Of a stretch of 64,000 bases of DNA, positions 27,161 to 36,651 are shown piece after piece. Position numbers and translations under genes: made by a program. Source of the DNA: JAIQFL01 sp035295745 (lineage in GTDB: Bacteria > Acidobacteriota > Terriglobia > Bryobacterales > Bryobacteraceae); the NCBI GenBank assembly GCA_035295745.1, contig DATGIL010000088.1:1-64000 (forward strand). Direction: 5' to 3'. The notes below the pieces were generated by a model, which saw only the letters and a list, made by a program, of their open reading frames with translations, had not been told where the DNA came from and did no database searches. Within the stretch, counting starts at the first letter, position 1. Every line of letters begins with the position of its first letter.

Positions 27161-27883
27161 ATGACGCTTCGTCTTTTGATCGTCGCGGCTGCCGTTTGCG
27201 GGTTGGCGAGTGCCACTGCGCTTACCGTTTCGTTGGATACATCCGGACTCATAGGACATCCAGCCGGCCCGTTCTCGCTGGATTTTCAATTAACGGACGG
27301 CTCCGGTACGGGCGATGCGAACAATACGTTCACGCTCACAGACTTCCTGTTCGATAGCGGCGGCGCATCGGGTTTGCCGTCGCTCACCGGCGGCGCCACG
27401 GGGGACACTTCGACGGGCGTTACCTTGACCGACAGCAGCTTTCTCAGCGAATTTACACAAGCGTTCGTGCCCGGCGCCAGTCTCAGTTTTACGTTGCAGT
27501 TCACCACCAATGTGGATGGCGGGGGGACGCCCGACGAATTCGCGTTTGAGATCCTGGACAGCACTGGCACGGCGCTGCCTTCCACCAGCTTCGCGACTCT
27601 CGGTTTCGACTCGCAGTTAGTGATGGACATCGATTCCTCCAACCCAACCATCCAGCTCTTCGCGACCGACAACACGATTTCGCCTGCGGGGGGTGGCGAC
27701 CCGATCAGCCTGGATGCGCCGGTGACCTCGGCGGGACCAGGGGGCCCTCCCAACCCGACGCCTGAGCCGGGAACGGCATCACTTATTGGTGCCGGCATCG
27801 CCCTCACGTGCGCATGGAAAAATCGCGCGCTCTTGCGGGTTCTTTCGTGGGAGTCGTTCCGCAGTGGAGCGCCCCGGCATTAG
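27161..27883 (+). CDS. PEP-CTERM anchored exported protein
   Basis: A 240-residue protein: signal peptide (MTLRLLIVAAAVCGLASA), a Ser/Thr/Gly-rich beta domain of about 180 residues, and a C-terminal sorting tripartite signal (PTPEPGTASLIGAGIAL hydrophobic stretch, then basic residues). It resembles the NF038129-type PEP-CTERM proteins. PEP-CTERM proteins are processed by exosortase at the inner membrane and often belong to the biofilm matrix; no exosortase gene is in the window. The tail after the hydrophobic segment is longer than usual. Strong ribosome binding site (AAGGAG). Confidence 0.75.
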   Translation: MTLRLLIVAAAVCGLASATALTVSLDTSGLIGHPAGPFSLDFQLTDGSGTGDANNTFTLTDFLFDSGGASGLPSLTGGATGDTSTGVTLTDSSFLSEFTQAFVPGASLSFTLQFTTNVDGGGTPDEFAFEILDSTGTALPSTSFATLGFDSQLVMDIDSSNPTIQLFATDNTISPAGGGDPISLDAPVTSAGPGGPPNPTPEPGTASLIGAGIALTCAWKNRALLRVLSWESFRSGAPRH

Positions 27884-28195
27884 CGCGCACCTGCCCAACA
27901 GCTGCCCCTGAGCAAAGCAGGCCAACGCGATCTGGTCAAATCGGACGAGAAAACTTCGAGAATCGGCTGCAATCATGTCTGATGGACGGCAGCCTGGGAA
28001 GACCTCCAGCGACCGTCTCAATCGCGGTTTCAATCTTATCCATGTCGGGCTGACCGGCGGCTCGGTCCCAGTCGAAATGCGTCGCTGACGCGGAGCCCTC
28101 GTCTACGCCGTTGACGATGTTATCGGCGGAGATGGCGATTGCGATGACCGTACGAAGGCGGCGTCTTCAGAAGTTGAAGAGCAAATCTCTTGGCC
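27884..28195. other. 312-bp gap between convergent genes
   Basis: No convincing gene. On the minus strand a run of about 75 codons is open and has protein-like composition (it includes SADNIVNGVDEGSAS) but has no good start codon, so it may be a worn gene fragment. No strong hairpin was found. Confidence 0.35.
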
Positions 28196-28741
28196 TCATT
28201 TACCGGCAGCCACGGGGTATGCAGCGTCATATGTGCGGACAACTTCGTTCGTGATGTCCATGGCATTGGCCCACCAGAATGCGGGAGTCTGTGGGTTGGA
28301 TACGTCAATCACCAGTCCGAATCCGTTGTCGCGTGCGTACTTGTCCACCACGGCACGGAATTTCTTCAGCAGCGCTTGGGAGACGTCGGTCTGCTCCTGC
28401 TCGTAATCGGCTTGCGCCGCGTCGGCTTCGTAGTTGAGTGCTTTGGTTTTCCTGTCGATTTCGCGCGCGAGCTTGCGTTGGGCCTCGTCCGACATGGTGG
28501 CCGAACCCTTCTGGAGTTGGTCCTGCATGGCAGCGATTTCGGTCTGGCGCTTGTCGAACTCGACTTTTTTGGCGGCCATCCTGTTATTCAAGGAACTAAA
28601 CGCCTGGTGGCCCTCACGGGTGTTGAGGACCGCGGTCTGAACCTGCAGGATGGCGGTCTTCCCGGCCGGCGCGGATTGCGCACCGGCGATGACGCCTAGC
28701 AGCGGGGAGAGGAGCAGACAGAATAAGGTTCTTGTGGCCAT
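28196..28741 (-). CDS. OmpH/Skp-like periplasmic chaperone
   Basis: A 181-residue exported protein: signal peptide (MATRTLFCLLLSPLLGVIAGAQS), a short strand (KTAILQVQTAVLNTREG), a long coiled-coil pair of helices (about residues 50-130) and a closing strand (NGFGLVIDVSNP). This is the Skp/OmpH fold, which holds unfolded outer-membrane proteins in the periplasm. It is not next to bamA or lpxD, where the main skp usually lies, so it may be a paralog. Divergent from the MscS gene. Confidence 0.8.
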   Translation of the reverse strand: MATRTLFCLLLSPLLGVIAGAQSAPAGKTAILQVQTAVLNTREGHQAFSSLNNRMAAKKVEFDKRQTEIAAMQDQLQKGSATMSDEAQRKLAREIDRKTKALNYEADAAQADYEQEQTDVSQALLKKFRAVVDKYARDNGFGLVIDVSNPQTPAFWWANAMDITNEVVRTYDAAYPVAAGK

Positions 28742-28917
28742 AACCGTTCGACTGGCTTTTGCACGACGCCGGCCAGTCGGCCGCGCTCCACGAATCAGTC
28801 ACTTGCAGCAGTGCGAACGTGGACACGAGTTCACAGGTGACGCCGCACAGTAGCTGTTGCCCCATCCGCAGACACCATTCAGCCGGTCAAGTGTACCCTG
28901 GAATAAGACCAACCTTC

Positions 28918-30597
28918 ATGAAGGCTCCCAAGAATCTGTCGGCCGTGGTTCTGGCAATCCTGCTGGTGGCCTGCCTGCTTACTTTTTACTTCACGCGGGA
29001 TTCTGCCGGGCCTGCTACCGCGTCGAAGTCCGCAGCCACCGCTCAGCCGCTGGTGGACACGAGTTTGCTGCAAGCTGCTCTGAACCTGGCTCCTTTGGCC
29101 GCCACGCCTGACGAGCAGGGTCAGGCGCACGAAGCCTGGCGGCTGGCAGATCACGAGCTCGACCTCACGTTTGACGCCGCTTTGCGGGAAGCACAAGCCG
29201 ACGCGGAAGCCGCGTTGCCTTCCGGAGGCCCCCTGCGGCAATTGAGTGACGCCATCTCCAGACTCAAGGAGCGCGTGGAGGCGGACAAGAAACGTGTCGA
29301 CGAACTGGGAAAAGATGCCGGTGATGCCCTGGACCTGGCCCGCGCGCAGCTCGATCTCGATCAGGATGAGTTGGACGACTCCCAGCAGGATCTTGCACGT
29401 GAGGGCGGCGACAAGCGGGCGAGACTCCAGCGCCTATTGCAGGAGCACGAGGCTTCCGAGAAGATCGCCGACCAGACCGTCAAGTACGGCACTCCCGGCG
29501 CCACCGGAACGATGAGCGAACAGCTCCGCAACTGGCTCTCCCTCGGGGAATGCGATCGCTTGTTGCACATCGCGGCGCAACAGGCTGCTGCCCATGCCAG
29601 TGCGCTGCTCGATCGACACAACACCCTCGAGCGTCAACTGCCCACCCAGCCCGGCGCGTCAGCCTCCGTGGCTACTTTGCGGCAGCTCTCCGGACAGCAC
29701 AAGACGCTCACCGGTCTCGACCAGCGCCTCGAGGATGCCAAACAACTCGTTACCGTCTACCAGAACTGGAGCGCGTTAGTCGAAAGCCGGCGCCGCTCGA
29801 CCCTGCATTTGATGCTGCGCTCGTTGGCGGCTATCCTCGGCATATTGCTGGTGGCTGTACTGCTCAATCGCGCCGTGCGCCACGCTTTCCGTGGCACCGA
29901 CCGGCACCGCCTCCACCAGCTACGCGTGATCGCCCGCATCACTCTGCAAGTGGTGGCGGTCCTGCTGATCCTGCTGATCGTCTTCGGTCCACCCACGCAG
30001 CTCACCACTTTGATCGGCCTCGTAACCGCTGGCTTAACCGTGGTCATGAAGGATTTTATCGTGGCCTTCTTCGGATGGTTCACGCTCATGGGCAAGAACG
30101 GCATCCGCGTGGGCGATTGGGTCGAAATTGAAGGCGTTTCCGGACAGGTCGTCGAGATCGGGTTGCTGAAGACCGTGCTGCTCGAACTGGGAAACTGGAC
30201 CGAAACCGGCCACCCCACGGGCCGCCGCGTGGCCTTCTCCAATAGCTTCGCCATGGAGGGCCATTTCTTCAACTTCTCGACTTCCGATCAATGGCTATGG
30301 GACGAGTTGCAGCTCACGCTGCCCCCGGCAGGCGACCCCTACCAGACGGTGAGCCAGATCCGCGAGATTGTCGAGCGCGAAACCTCTGCGGACTCCGCCG
30401 AGGCAACCAAGGATTGGCAGCGCGTAACCCATCAATACGGGGCCCGCGAGTTCTCCGCCGGGCCAGCCGTCAATCTCCGCCCCGGGATCAATGGGCTGGA
30501 AGTGGTGGTCCGCTACATCACCCGCGCCCCGCAGCGCAACATCGTAAAGTCGAAACTCTCCCAGGCTATCGTCGATCTGCTCCGCCAGCCGGCGTGA
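28918..30597 (+). CDS. MscS family mechanosensitive channel with long periplasmic N-terminus
   Basis: A 559-residue protein. After an N-terminal membrane anchor (LSAVVLAILLVACLLTFYF) come about 250 residues of helical, Lys/Asp/Gln-rich sequence, probably coiled coil outside the membrane. Three or four membrane helices follow near residues 295-400. The pore helix region reads LTTLIGLVTAGLTVVMKDFI, and the beta domain begins GIRVGDWVEIEGVSGQVVEIGLLKT, both diagnostic of MscS. The family opens under membrane tension to release solutes. Start set at the ATG at 28918; 53 upstream open codons have no support. Confidence 0.88.
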   Translation: MKAPKNLSAVVLAILLVACLLTFYFTRDSAGPATASKSAATAQPLVDTSLLQAALNLAPLAATPDEQGQAHEAWRLADHELDLTFDAALREAQADAEAALPSGGPLRQLSDAISRLKERVEADKKRVDELGKDAGDALDLARAQLDLDQDELDDSQQDLAREGGDKRARLQRLLQEHEASEKIADQTVKYGTPGATGTMSEQLRNWLSLGECDRLLHIAAQQAAAHASALLDRHNTLERQLPTQPGASASVATLRQLSGQHKTLTGLDQRLEDAKQLVTVYQNWSALVESRRRSTLHLMLRSLAAILGILLVAVLLNRAVRHAFRGTDRHRLHQLRVIARITLQVVAVLLILLIVFGPPTQLTTLIGLVTAGLTVVMKDFIVAFFGWFTLMGKNGIRVGDWVEIEGVSGQVVEIGLLKTVLLELGNWTETGHPTGRRVAFSNSFAMEGHFFNFSTSDQWLWDELQLTLPPAGDPYQTVSQIREIVERETSADSAEATKDWQRVTHQYGAREFSAGPAVNLRPGINGLEVVVRYITRAPQRNIVKSKLSQAIVDLLRQPA

Positions 30598-30663
30598 GGA
30601 ACGGATCGCGGCGCTACGTGCCCAGCTATCCGAGTGCCGGGATCCATCTCGATCCCAACGCGA

Positions 30664-31392
30664 TCACTTGGGATACCCGTTCGTGGCCTTCACTTCGGCA
30701 ATCTGTTGGTCATGTCGCATCGTGTGCAGCGGCGCATAGATGAGCCACTGATAGGCGTTGAGGGTGCCAAAGACTGGAAACGGGTGAACGGCTGTATGTT
30801 CTTTGAACGCCGCCTGGCTGTTGCCAACAAGGTTTACGAAGTCGATGCGCTGCTTCTCAAACCTCTCCTTAACTTGCGCCCTCGAGAGCCCTTCGTGCGG
30901 AACGATCGGCTCTGGAGCCACCGCCTTCCCTTGCCGCGACGGCATCACCCGCACGAGCAGTTCCGTCTTGCCTTTGGTCTGCTCCTCCCAGTCCGGGTTT
31001 GGGGGAGCCGCCATAGCCTTTCGAGCGAAGTCCAAGAGCAGAGCCTCGGCCAAGACGATATGTTCCGCGGTCTCACCTACAGACCATCGCTCAGGCGCAG
31101 GCTTCCATTTCCACTGTTCATCGGATACGCCATCAATGGCCGCGAAGAACTCTGCATGCGATTCGTCGAGCCATTTGAGCAGTTGGGTGCGTTCCGCTGC
31201 CGAGATCTGCGGGTCGGCCGCGCTCAGTGGCACGGACACTACCGCGAGACACACCAGCGATTTCAGGGTCCACAGTAGGATCTGGGTGGGAGGAAAGCGC
31301 CAGTGATTGGCGGCATGGCGCTTCGCGTCTGCGGATTTGAGGCTTGCCAGGGGAACCCGGCCGGTGATTACGAACTTTCTTTGTGTCTGCAT
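30664..31392 (-). CDS. Exported DinB-like protein
   Basis: A 242-residue protein with a four-helix DinB/DinB_2 fold. Metal ligands are visible in GETAEHIVLAE and in HTMRHDQQI near the C-terminus, and the motif QWKWKPAPERWSVGETAEH is typical. A hydrophobic segment at about residues 38-58 (WTLKSLVCLAVVSVPLSAA) is a signal peptide or anchor preceded by an unusually long N-terminus, so the true start may be a non-ATG codon near residue 40. DinB-like proteins include thiol-dependent transferases; the substrate is unknown. Confidence 0.75.
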   Translation of the reverse strand: MQTQRKFVITGRVPLASLKSADAKRHAANHWRFPPTQILLWTLKSLVCLAVVSVPLSAADPQISAAERTQLLKWLDESHAEFFAAIDGVSDEQWKWKPAPERWSVGETAEHIVLAEALLLDFARKAMAAPPNPDWEEQTKGKTELLVRVMPSRQGKAVAPEPIVPHEGLSRAQVKERFEKQRIDFVNLVGNSQAAFKEHTAVHPFPVFGTLNAYQWLIYAPLHTMRHDQQIAEVKATNGYPK

Positions 31393-31517
31393 CCTGTCCT
31401 CTATCGGATTTTGCTGTCACTTGAATGACGGATGAGGGCGGGCGAAATCGACACGATCGAGCAAAACATTTTTCGCGCCTGGACGCCGCTTCGGGAATGG
31501 ATACCCTGGACAAGCTC

Positions 31518-32084
31518 ATGCCTCAAAATGATGGCAGCCGCGCTACTCTGGGCGTAGTGCCCATTCCGATTGAGACTCCCCGGCTGGTGCTCCGTCCATG
31601 GCGCGAGGCCGACCGTGAGCCGTTTGCTCGCATGAACGCAGATCCGCGCGTGATGGAGTTCTTTCCCGCCTGTCTTTCGCGTGAGGAGAGCGACGCCCTC
31701 TTCGACCGCGCCGCGGCCCACCTCCGGGACCACGGCTTCACGTTCTTCGCGACGGAGCTTCGACACACTGGCGAGTTCATCGGGTTTATCGGGCTGGCTG
31801 TCGAGCCGCATTTCAATGCCGGCGTCGAAATAGGATGGCGGCTGGCCGCGGAGTTTTGGAACCAGGGCTTGGCCACGGAGGGTGCGCGCGCCGCTCTACG
31901 CTTCGGATTTGAAGAACTGCGCCTGCAGGAGATCGTGGCGTTCACTGCAACAGGAAACTCTCGATCGCGCCGCGTGATGGAAAAGCTGGGAATGACCTAC
32001 GATCCGGCCGACGATTTCGAGCACCCGCGTCTGCCCGAAGGTCATCCGTTGCGGCCACACGTACTCTACCGGATCCGCGCCTGA
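31518..32084 (+). CDS. GNAT family N-acetyltransferase (RimJ/RimL-like)
   Basis: About 188 residues of one GNAT domain: ETPRLVLRPWREADREPF at the N-terminus, the acetyl-CoA loop in WNQGLATEGARAALRFGF and the closing FTATGNSRSRRVMEKLGM. The pattern is that of RimJ/RimL-type enzymes, which acetylate protein N-termini or small amines. The start is uncertain: the frame is open back to 31425, with ATGs at 31497 and 31518; the last gives the usual family length. Confidence 0.85.
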   Translation: MPQNDGSRATLGVVPIPIETPRLVLRPWREADREPFARMNADPRVMEFFPACLSREESDALFDRAAAHLRDHGFTFFATELRHTGEFIGFIGLAVEPHFNAGVEIGWRLAAEFWNQGLATEGARAALRFGFEELRLQEIVAFTATGNSRSRRVMEKLGMTYDPADDFEHPRLPEGHPLRPHVLYRIRA

Positions 32085-32153
32085 TCTTCGGCAGGGTTGA
32101 GGAACCTGCCACGGCGAAGCCATTGGATTGCAACGACCGGATATACTCAGGCC

Positions 32154-32726
32154 ATGCGGGTTCGGCGGCAGCACAGGCTTTCCGCGCTGCTTGTCGGGAT
32201 CCTCCTCCTTGCAGCCGGCGCGGCGATGATGCCGTGGGCCTTTCATATCGGTGGACGCTGGACTCCAGTGCTCACCTGGTGGGGATCTGGCAAGCTCGTG
32301 ACGAAAGGTGGAATGGAGTATCCGATGTTTATGATGCTCTACCCGTCCGCTCATTTTTCGCGGCTCCGGCAGGACGGCCGCCGTCCCACCGGCGGGGTGC
32401 GAGGGAACGTCTGCCTCTGCACTTCCCCAGGTGTGAGCCAATACCTGAAACTCAGTGGCACGATTTATGATGGCTGGCAGAGCACCGATGGCAGCCTCAT
32501 GACCATGCGTCTGCTCGAACCAACCATCGCCGGCATAGGACAACCACGCGCCGGTTACTTCGACCTGATCGGCAAATGGCGGGGCTCGGAACTATTGCTG
32601 GAGGAGCGCGCGAGCGGGCCAAGGCCCTTTCGCTCCGGCCTGCGCATCGATCAGGCATCGGTGACTCTTCGCTGGGATCCTTACTGGTCGTGCAAGTCTG
32701 CGTGTGCCGCCGCCGATCAGCGATGA
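32154..32726 (+). CDS. Hypothetical membrane-anchored protein
   Basis: A 190-residue protein with one N-terminal hydrophobic segment (LSALLVGILLLAAGAAMMPWAF) and a soluble, beta-rich remainder. It has four Cys residues (CLC near the middle, CKSAC near the end). No family recognised. The ATG at 32154 puts the hydrophobic segment at the right distance for a signal anchor. Confidence 0.55.
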   Translation: MRVRRQHRLSALLVGILLLAAGAAMMPWAFHIGGRWTPVLTWWGSGKLVTKGGMEYPMFMMLYPSAHFSRLRQDGRRPTGGVRGNVCLCTSPGVSQYLKLSGTIYDGWQSTDGSLMTMRLLEPTIAGIGQPRAGYFDLIGKWRGSELLLEERASGPRPFRSGLRIDQASVTLRWDPYWSCKSACAAADQR

Positions 32727-33094
32727 TTCTGTTACTCCGGCTAGCGATGACCAGTTTGCCCCGATGGGACCCAACGACATTTTACGGTGGTTAGCGATCA
32801 ACCCGTTAACAGATCCAATCTTCGCTTTGTCCAAGAAAGTATTTGTCGTTGATCGAACCACTCACGAGGTCCGGCCCGCCAAGCAATGCCTCGCTCCGAA
32901 TCCCCGCACCGTAGAGACAAGCAATCAACGCGGAATCCCTCCGAGTCCGCCGCTGGGCCGCAGCGAGCAGTCGTTACCGTTTTCGCGTGAATTCTTCGAT
33001 GTCGACAAACCCGCGCGCACTTGCCGGAAGAAGCGCCGTGGTGGTGTCTGCCGAGAAGGCGCCACACCGTCGCGAACAGCCAACCAGTCAGACT
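32727..33094. other. 368-bp gap between convergent genes, no gene supported
   Basis: A plus-strand frame runs from 32704 through this gap into the sigma-factor gene. Its part inside the sigma gene is an antisense shadow and its start overlaps the previous gene, so I do not call it. No hairpin or repeat of note. Confidence 0.4.
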
Positions 33095-33655
33095 TCAAAG
33101 ATGTTTCGCGAGCCAGGTGCGCGCGAAAGTCCACCTGCGGTAAGCCGTTCTCAGAGGAATATCCAACTGCGCCGCGACCTCCTCCATCGAGAGCCCCTCG
33201 AACACCTTCAACTCAGCCACCGTGCGAAATTCGGGATCCACCTGTTCGAGTCCATTCAGCAAATTCTCGATCACCGCGAGTTCGTCCGTACCCGATCCGA
33301 TCAGCACGTCATCCGCCAGGTCAGTCATCTCCACCTGCTGGGCGAGAGGACGGGAATGGTGGATCAGCAGACGCCGCATCAGGTGCGCGGCCAGTCCGAA
33401 GAACGCCCGGCGATCGTCCTTGGCGTCGTTTCGCTCATCCTTCTTCAACGCTTTGATCTTGATCAACTCGAGGTAGAGCTGATTCACCAGCACGGTGGGC
33501 TGCCAGCTATGGCCGGGGGCTTCGCGCCGCATATGCGAGCGGGCGAGCCGGCGCAATTCGGGATAGAACAGAGCCACCAGTTGTCCGGCGGCCTCCTTGC
33601 TCCCCGTCCGGAGCCTGTCCATCAATTCGGCAATTTCGCCCGGAGCCGATTGCAT
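33095..33655 (-). CDS. ECF sigma factor (acidobacterial, TIGR02999-like)
   Basis: A 186-residue ECF-type sigma factor. Region 2 spans about residues 15-105 (LVALFYPELRRLARSHMRRE through FFGLAAHLMRRLLIHHSRP) and region 4 the C-terminal 55 residues (VAELKVFEGLSMEEVAAQLDIPLRTAYRRWTFA cut here only by family boundaries). This group is frequent in Acidobacteria and Planctomycetes and is linked to Ser/Thr kinases rather than to membrane anti-sigma factors. Indeed the divergent neighbour at 33750 is such a kinase, and the shared 94-bp gap carries a -10-like TATAAT. I start at the ATG at 33655. Confidence 0.88.
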   Translation of the reverse strand: MQSAPGEIAELMDRLRTGSKEAAGQLVALFYPELRRLARSHMRREAPGHSWQPTVLVNQLYLELIKIKALKKDERNDAKDDRRAFFGLAAHLMRRLLIHHSRPLAQQVEMTDLADDVLIGSGTDELAVIENLLNGLEQVDPEFRTVAELKVFEGLSMEEVAAQLDIPLRTAYRRWTFARTWLAKHL

Positions 33656-33700
33656 TCGTGAAGTTATCCTTTTCGAATTATCTCGCGCCCTACCGCCCGA

Positions 33701-33706
33701 TATAAT
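33701..33706 (+). promoter_or_regulatory. Putative -10 element TATAAT
   Basis: TATAATACGG lies 43 nt before the kinase-propeller start. The same ten bases precede the DUF4337 gene (54547) and a one-base variant precedes the gene at 48725 on the minus strand. No convincing -35 was seen. Confidence 0.4.
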
Positions 33707-33749
33707 ACGGAGTTGAAGAAAATGAAGCGAAGGCAAGCCGTCGTCACGT

Positions 33750-36560
33750 ATGGGCACAGGTGATCGGGACGATGGCCAGGCCCAGTTGTGGCGCAGGGCC
33801 TACGAGATCTTCGACGACCTGTTGGAGAAGCCTAAAGAAGAACGGGACCAGTTGGCACGAGCCCTTGCCGCGGGCGACTCGGCGTTGCTGGCAATCGTCT
33901 TCGACCTGCTGCGAAACGCCACCGAGGAAGGGCTGGATACCGTCGCAGAAGAGGAACCGCGCGTTGGCTCCAAAATCGGCCGCTACGAGATCACGGCGAA
34001 GCTGGGCCGCGGCGGCATGGGCCATGTTTATGCCGCCCGCGACACCGAACTCGGCAGAGTCGTAGCCCTCAAATTCCTGAGCGGGCAGACCGGCTCGCCG
34101 GGCGGCGGATCGGCGGACCGCCTGATTCAAGAAGCCAAAGCGGCGTCGGCCCTGAATCATCCCAACATCGTGACTGTCTACGACGTAGTACGCCAGGGTT
34201 CTGAAATCGCCCTGGCGATGGAATTGATCGAAGGACAGTCCATGCGCGAACTTTGCGATCGTCCCCAACCGGTCGAGAACGTGGTTCGCTGGGCGCGCCA
34301 GATCGCCCAGGCGCTGGCGGCCACCCATGCCCGCGGAATCGTGCACCGCGATATCAAGCCGGAGAACGTGATGCTGCGTCCGGATGGGTATGTGAAGGTG
34401 CTCGACTTCGGATTGGCACGACGGTCGCGGCTGCCCGGCGCGTCGACCTCGCTTTCGTCGAGCCTCTTTGGAGGTCTCGGCGGAACTCTCAGCTATATGT
34501 CCCCGGAGCAGACACGCGGCGACTCTCCGACGCCCGCGAGCGACATCTTCTCACTGGGATCGATGCTCTACGAATTACTGTGCGGGCGCCATCCGTTCCA
34601 GTCCGGATCGCCGATCGACACGGCCTACGCGATCGCGCATCAGGATCCGAAGCGCGCCGAGTCGATCCGCAGTGAAATCCCCGGACGGATCAGCTCACTG
34701 TTGCACGCGATGATGGCGAAAGATCCCGCCGTCCGCCCGGCCGCCGCGGAAGTGGAACACCGCCTGGCAGCACTGGGGACGCAGCCGCAGTTACCGCGAC
34801 CGCCCCGGATCTGGCTGAGGACTGCGATATTCGCCGGAATCGTTCTGATTCTGGCCGGTGTGTGGATCTTGCGCGACCGGATCGTCAGGAAGGTGCCTTT
34901 GGTTCTCGAGCCCATCACCCGCCTGCTCGACAAGAACGTCACCGCCGCTGCCTTGTCCCCGGACGGCACGCAGCTCGTATATGCGCTGGTGGATGGGCCG
35001 CTGTATCTGCGGCGCATGAGCGATGGCGGAACGATGACGCTGCCGGTACCGGGCATTCGAGCATCGCGGCTCGTGTGGTTCGCGGATGGCAAGCAGATCC
35101 TCGTCAGCGGTACCGAGGGGGCGGAGGGAAAGCCTTCCCTCTGGGTGTTGTCCCTGGATCGCGCAGGCCGTGACCCGGAATTGATTCCCTATCAGGGCCG
35201 CGATGCGGCGCCATCGCCCGACGGCTCGCGCATTGCCCTGCGCAGCACCGATGGGAACGCGATCCGCGTGATCGATCGGGACGGCAGCCATCCTCGAGTG
35301 GTGCGCTCGGCGTCTCCCGGAGCGGCCTTCCACTCCGTGGTGTGGTCGCCGGATTCCAAGCGCATTTCCTACATGGTGCTCACACAGGTCGCGCGTCCGC
35401 CGGCAAAGTATTCCTTCGTCTTCGAAACGGCGGATGTGGAGTCGGGGGCGGTCGTCGAGCGAGTTGACGAATTGCCCATGTTTTCTGCCAACGCGCTGCC
35501 GGACGGCCGGATTCTCTGCCTGCCGTGGGCATATCCTGCGACGTCGCATGGCGGCGAACTGATCGAGATCCGCACCGATCCTTCCACCGGCAAGGTGTTG
35601 GGGCAGACCCGCACTCCGATGCCTTATTCCAAGGACGGCGTGTTCTCGAGTCTCACCGTGTCGAACGACGGGTCCCTCATGGCATTGGTCTCGGCGAGTG
35701 AATTCGTGAATATCTACGCCGCCGAATTTTCAGCGGCCCCCTCGCCGGAACTTGCCAACGTCCGCCGGCTGACCTTCGGCCTCACGCAGGACTATCCGCA
35801 GTCCTGGACGGGCGATAGCGGGAGCATTTTGTTCGAATCAAATCGCAACGGGAAGTTCGATCTCTTTCGTTTCGACCTCGCCACCGCCCGCGAAGTCCCG
35901 CTGTTTCGAGGCCCTGAGGACTCAGTGCAGCCCAGGGCAACCCCCGATGGTAAATGGATTTTGTTTCGCGAGGGTGAATCGCGTTTCGTGGCGCGCCTGA
36001 TGCGAATCCCGATCGAAGGAGGCGCAGAGCCCGCCACCGTTCCGATGGACGGGATGAAAGGCGAAGAACAGGGCTGCGGCCTGCTGCCCGGATCGCGCTG
36101 TGTGGCGCGGTCGATTGAGTCGGATCAATTCGTCATACGGGAATTGGATCCCGTGAAGGGGAAGGGGCGGGTCCTGGCGCGAACACCCTACAGTCCCTAT
36201 CTGATCTTCGATTGGTCGCTGTCCCCGGACGGAGAGGTGATTGCGAGCCCAAATCACGATTCGCAGAGCGCGATCATTCGTCTCACACCCCTCGACTCGC
36301 AATCGGAGGAGCGATTTGTGACGCTCGACGGGATGCGCAGTCTGAGTTCCGTATCGTGGTCTGCCGATGGAAAAGGATTGTTCGTGACGACCAACACCGG
36401 CGCGGGCGGCGTGATGTGGTACACAGATCTCGCAGGCCACACGACGAAGCTCCTGGAATCTTCGAAGGCGACCTTTGTTGTGGTCTCCCGCGATGGGCAC
36501 AAGATCGCGTACCCTGACCAGGTGACCTCCAGCAGTGTGCAACTTCTGAAGCGCAGATAG
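33750..36560 (+). CDS. Membrane Ser/Thr protein kinase with TolB-like propeller
   Basis: A 936-residue protein. A short N-terminal helical domain precedes a complete kinase domain (about residues 76-340): glycine loop GRGGMG, ATP Lys in VALKFL (K108), catalytic HRDIKPEN (D201), DFG (D219) and GTLSYMSPEQ. One membrane helix follows (IFAGIVLILAGVWIL, about residue 360). The rest is a TolB/WD40-like propeller with SPDGTQLVYAL and SPDGSRIAL blades, placed outside the membrane as the likely sensor. It is divergent from an ECF sigma gene, suggesting that the kinase controls that sigma factor by phosphorylation, as inferred for this ECF group. Confidence 0.92.
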   Translation: MGTGDRDDGQAQLWRRAYEIFDDLLEKPKEERDQLARALAAGDSALLAIVFDLLRNATEEGLDTVAEEEPRVGSKIGRYEITAKLGRGGMGHVYAARDTELGRVVALKFLSGQTGSPGGGSADRLIQEAKAASALNHPNIVTVYDVVRQGSEIALAMELIEGQSMRELCDRPQPVENVVRWARQIAQALAATHARGIVHRDIKPENVMLRPDGYVKVLDFGLARRSRLPGASTSLSSSLFGGLGGTLSYMSPEQTRGDSPTPASDIFSLGSMLYELLCGRHPFQSGSPIDTAYAIAHQDPKRAESIRSEIPGRISSLLHAMMAKDPAVRPAAAEVEHRLAALGTQPQLPRPPRIWLRTAIFAGIVLILAGVWILRDRIVRKVPLVLEPITRLLDKNVTAAALSPDGTQLVYALVDGPLYLRRMSDGGTMTLPVPGIRASRLVWFADGKQILVSGTEGAEGKPSLWVLSLDRAGRDPELIPYQGRDAAPSPDGSRIALRSTDGNAIRVIDRDGSHPRVVRSASPGAAFHSVVWSPDSKRISYMVLTQVARPPAKYSFVFETADVESGAVVERVDELPMFSANALPDGRILCLPWAYPATSHGGELIEIRTDPSTGKVLGQTRTPMPYSKDGVFSSLTVSNDGSLMALVSASEFVNIYAAEFSAAPSPELANVRRLTFGLTQDYPQSWTGDSGSILFESNRNGKFDLFRFDLATAREVPLFRGPEDSVQPRATPDGKWILFREGESRFVARLMRIPIEGGAEPATVPMDGMKGEEQGCGLLPGSRCVARSIESDQFVIRELDPVKGKGRVLARTPYSPYLIFDWSLSPDGEVIASPNHDSQSAIIRLTPLDSQSEERFVTLDGMRSLSSVSWSADGKGLFVTTNTGAGGVMWYTDLAGHTTKLLESSKATFVVVSRDGHKIAYPDQVTSSSVQLLKRR

Positions 36561-36576
36561 AGCGGCCCTCGCTGCC

Positions 36577-36621
36577 AGGCCCGGGTCCCAGGCAAGCTGC
36601 GGTGGCTTGCCTCCCGGGCCT
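36577..36621. terminator. Long nested hairpin, bidirectional terminator
   Basis: AGGCCCGGG pairs with CCCGGGCCT, and inside it GGCAAGC pairs with GCTTGCC. It sits between the convergent kinase (+) and HAF-repeat (-) genes. Confidence 0.6.
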
Positions 36622-36651
36622 TGTGCGCATTTCACGTTAGTTCCCAGGATG

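Noticed and set aside
32704..33456. 250-codon plus-strand frame between 32.7 and 33.5 kb
   Set aside because: Overlaps the previous gene at its start and runs antisense through the sigma factor; no domain or ribosome binding site.
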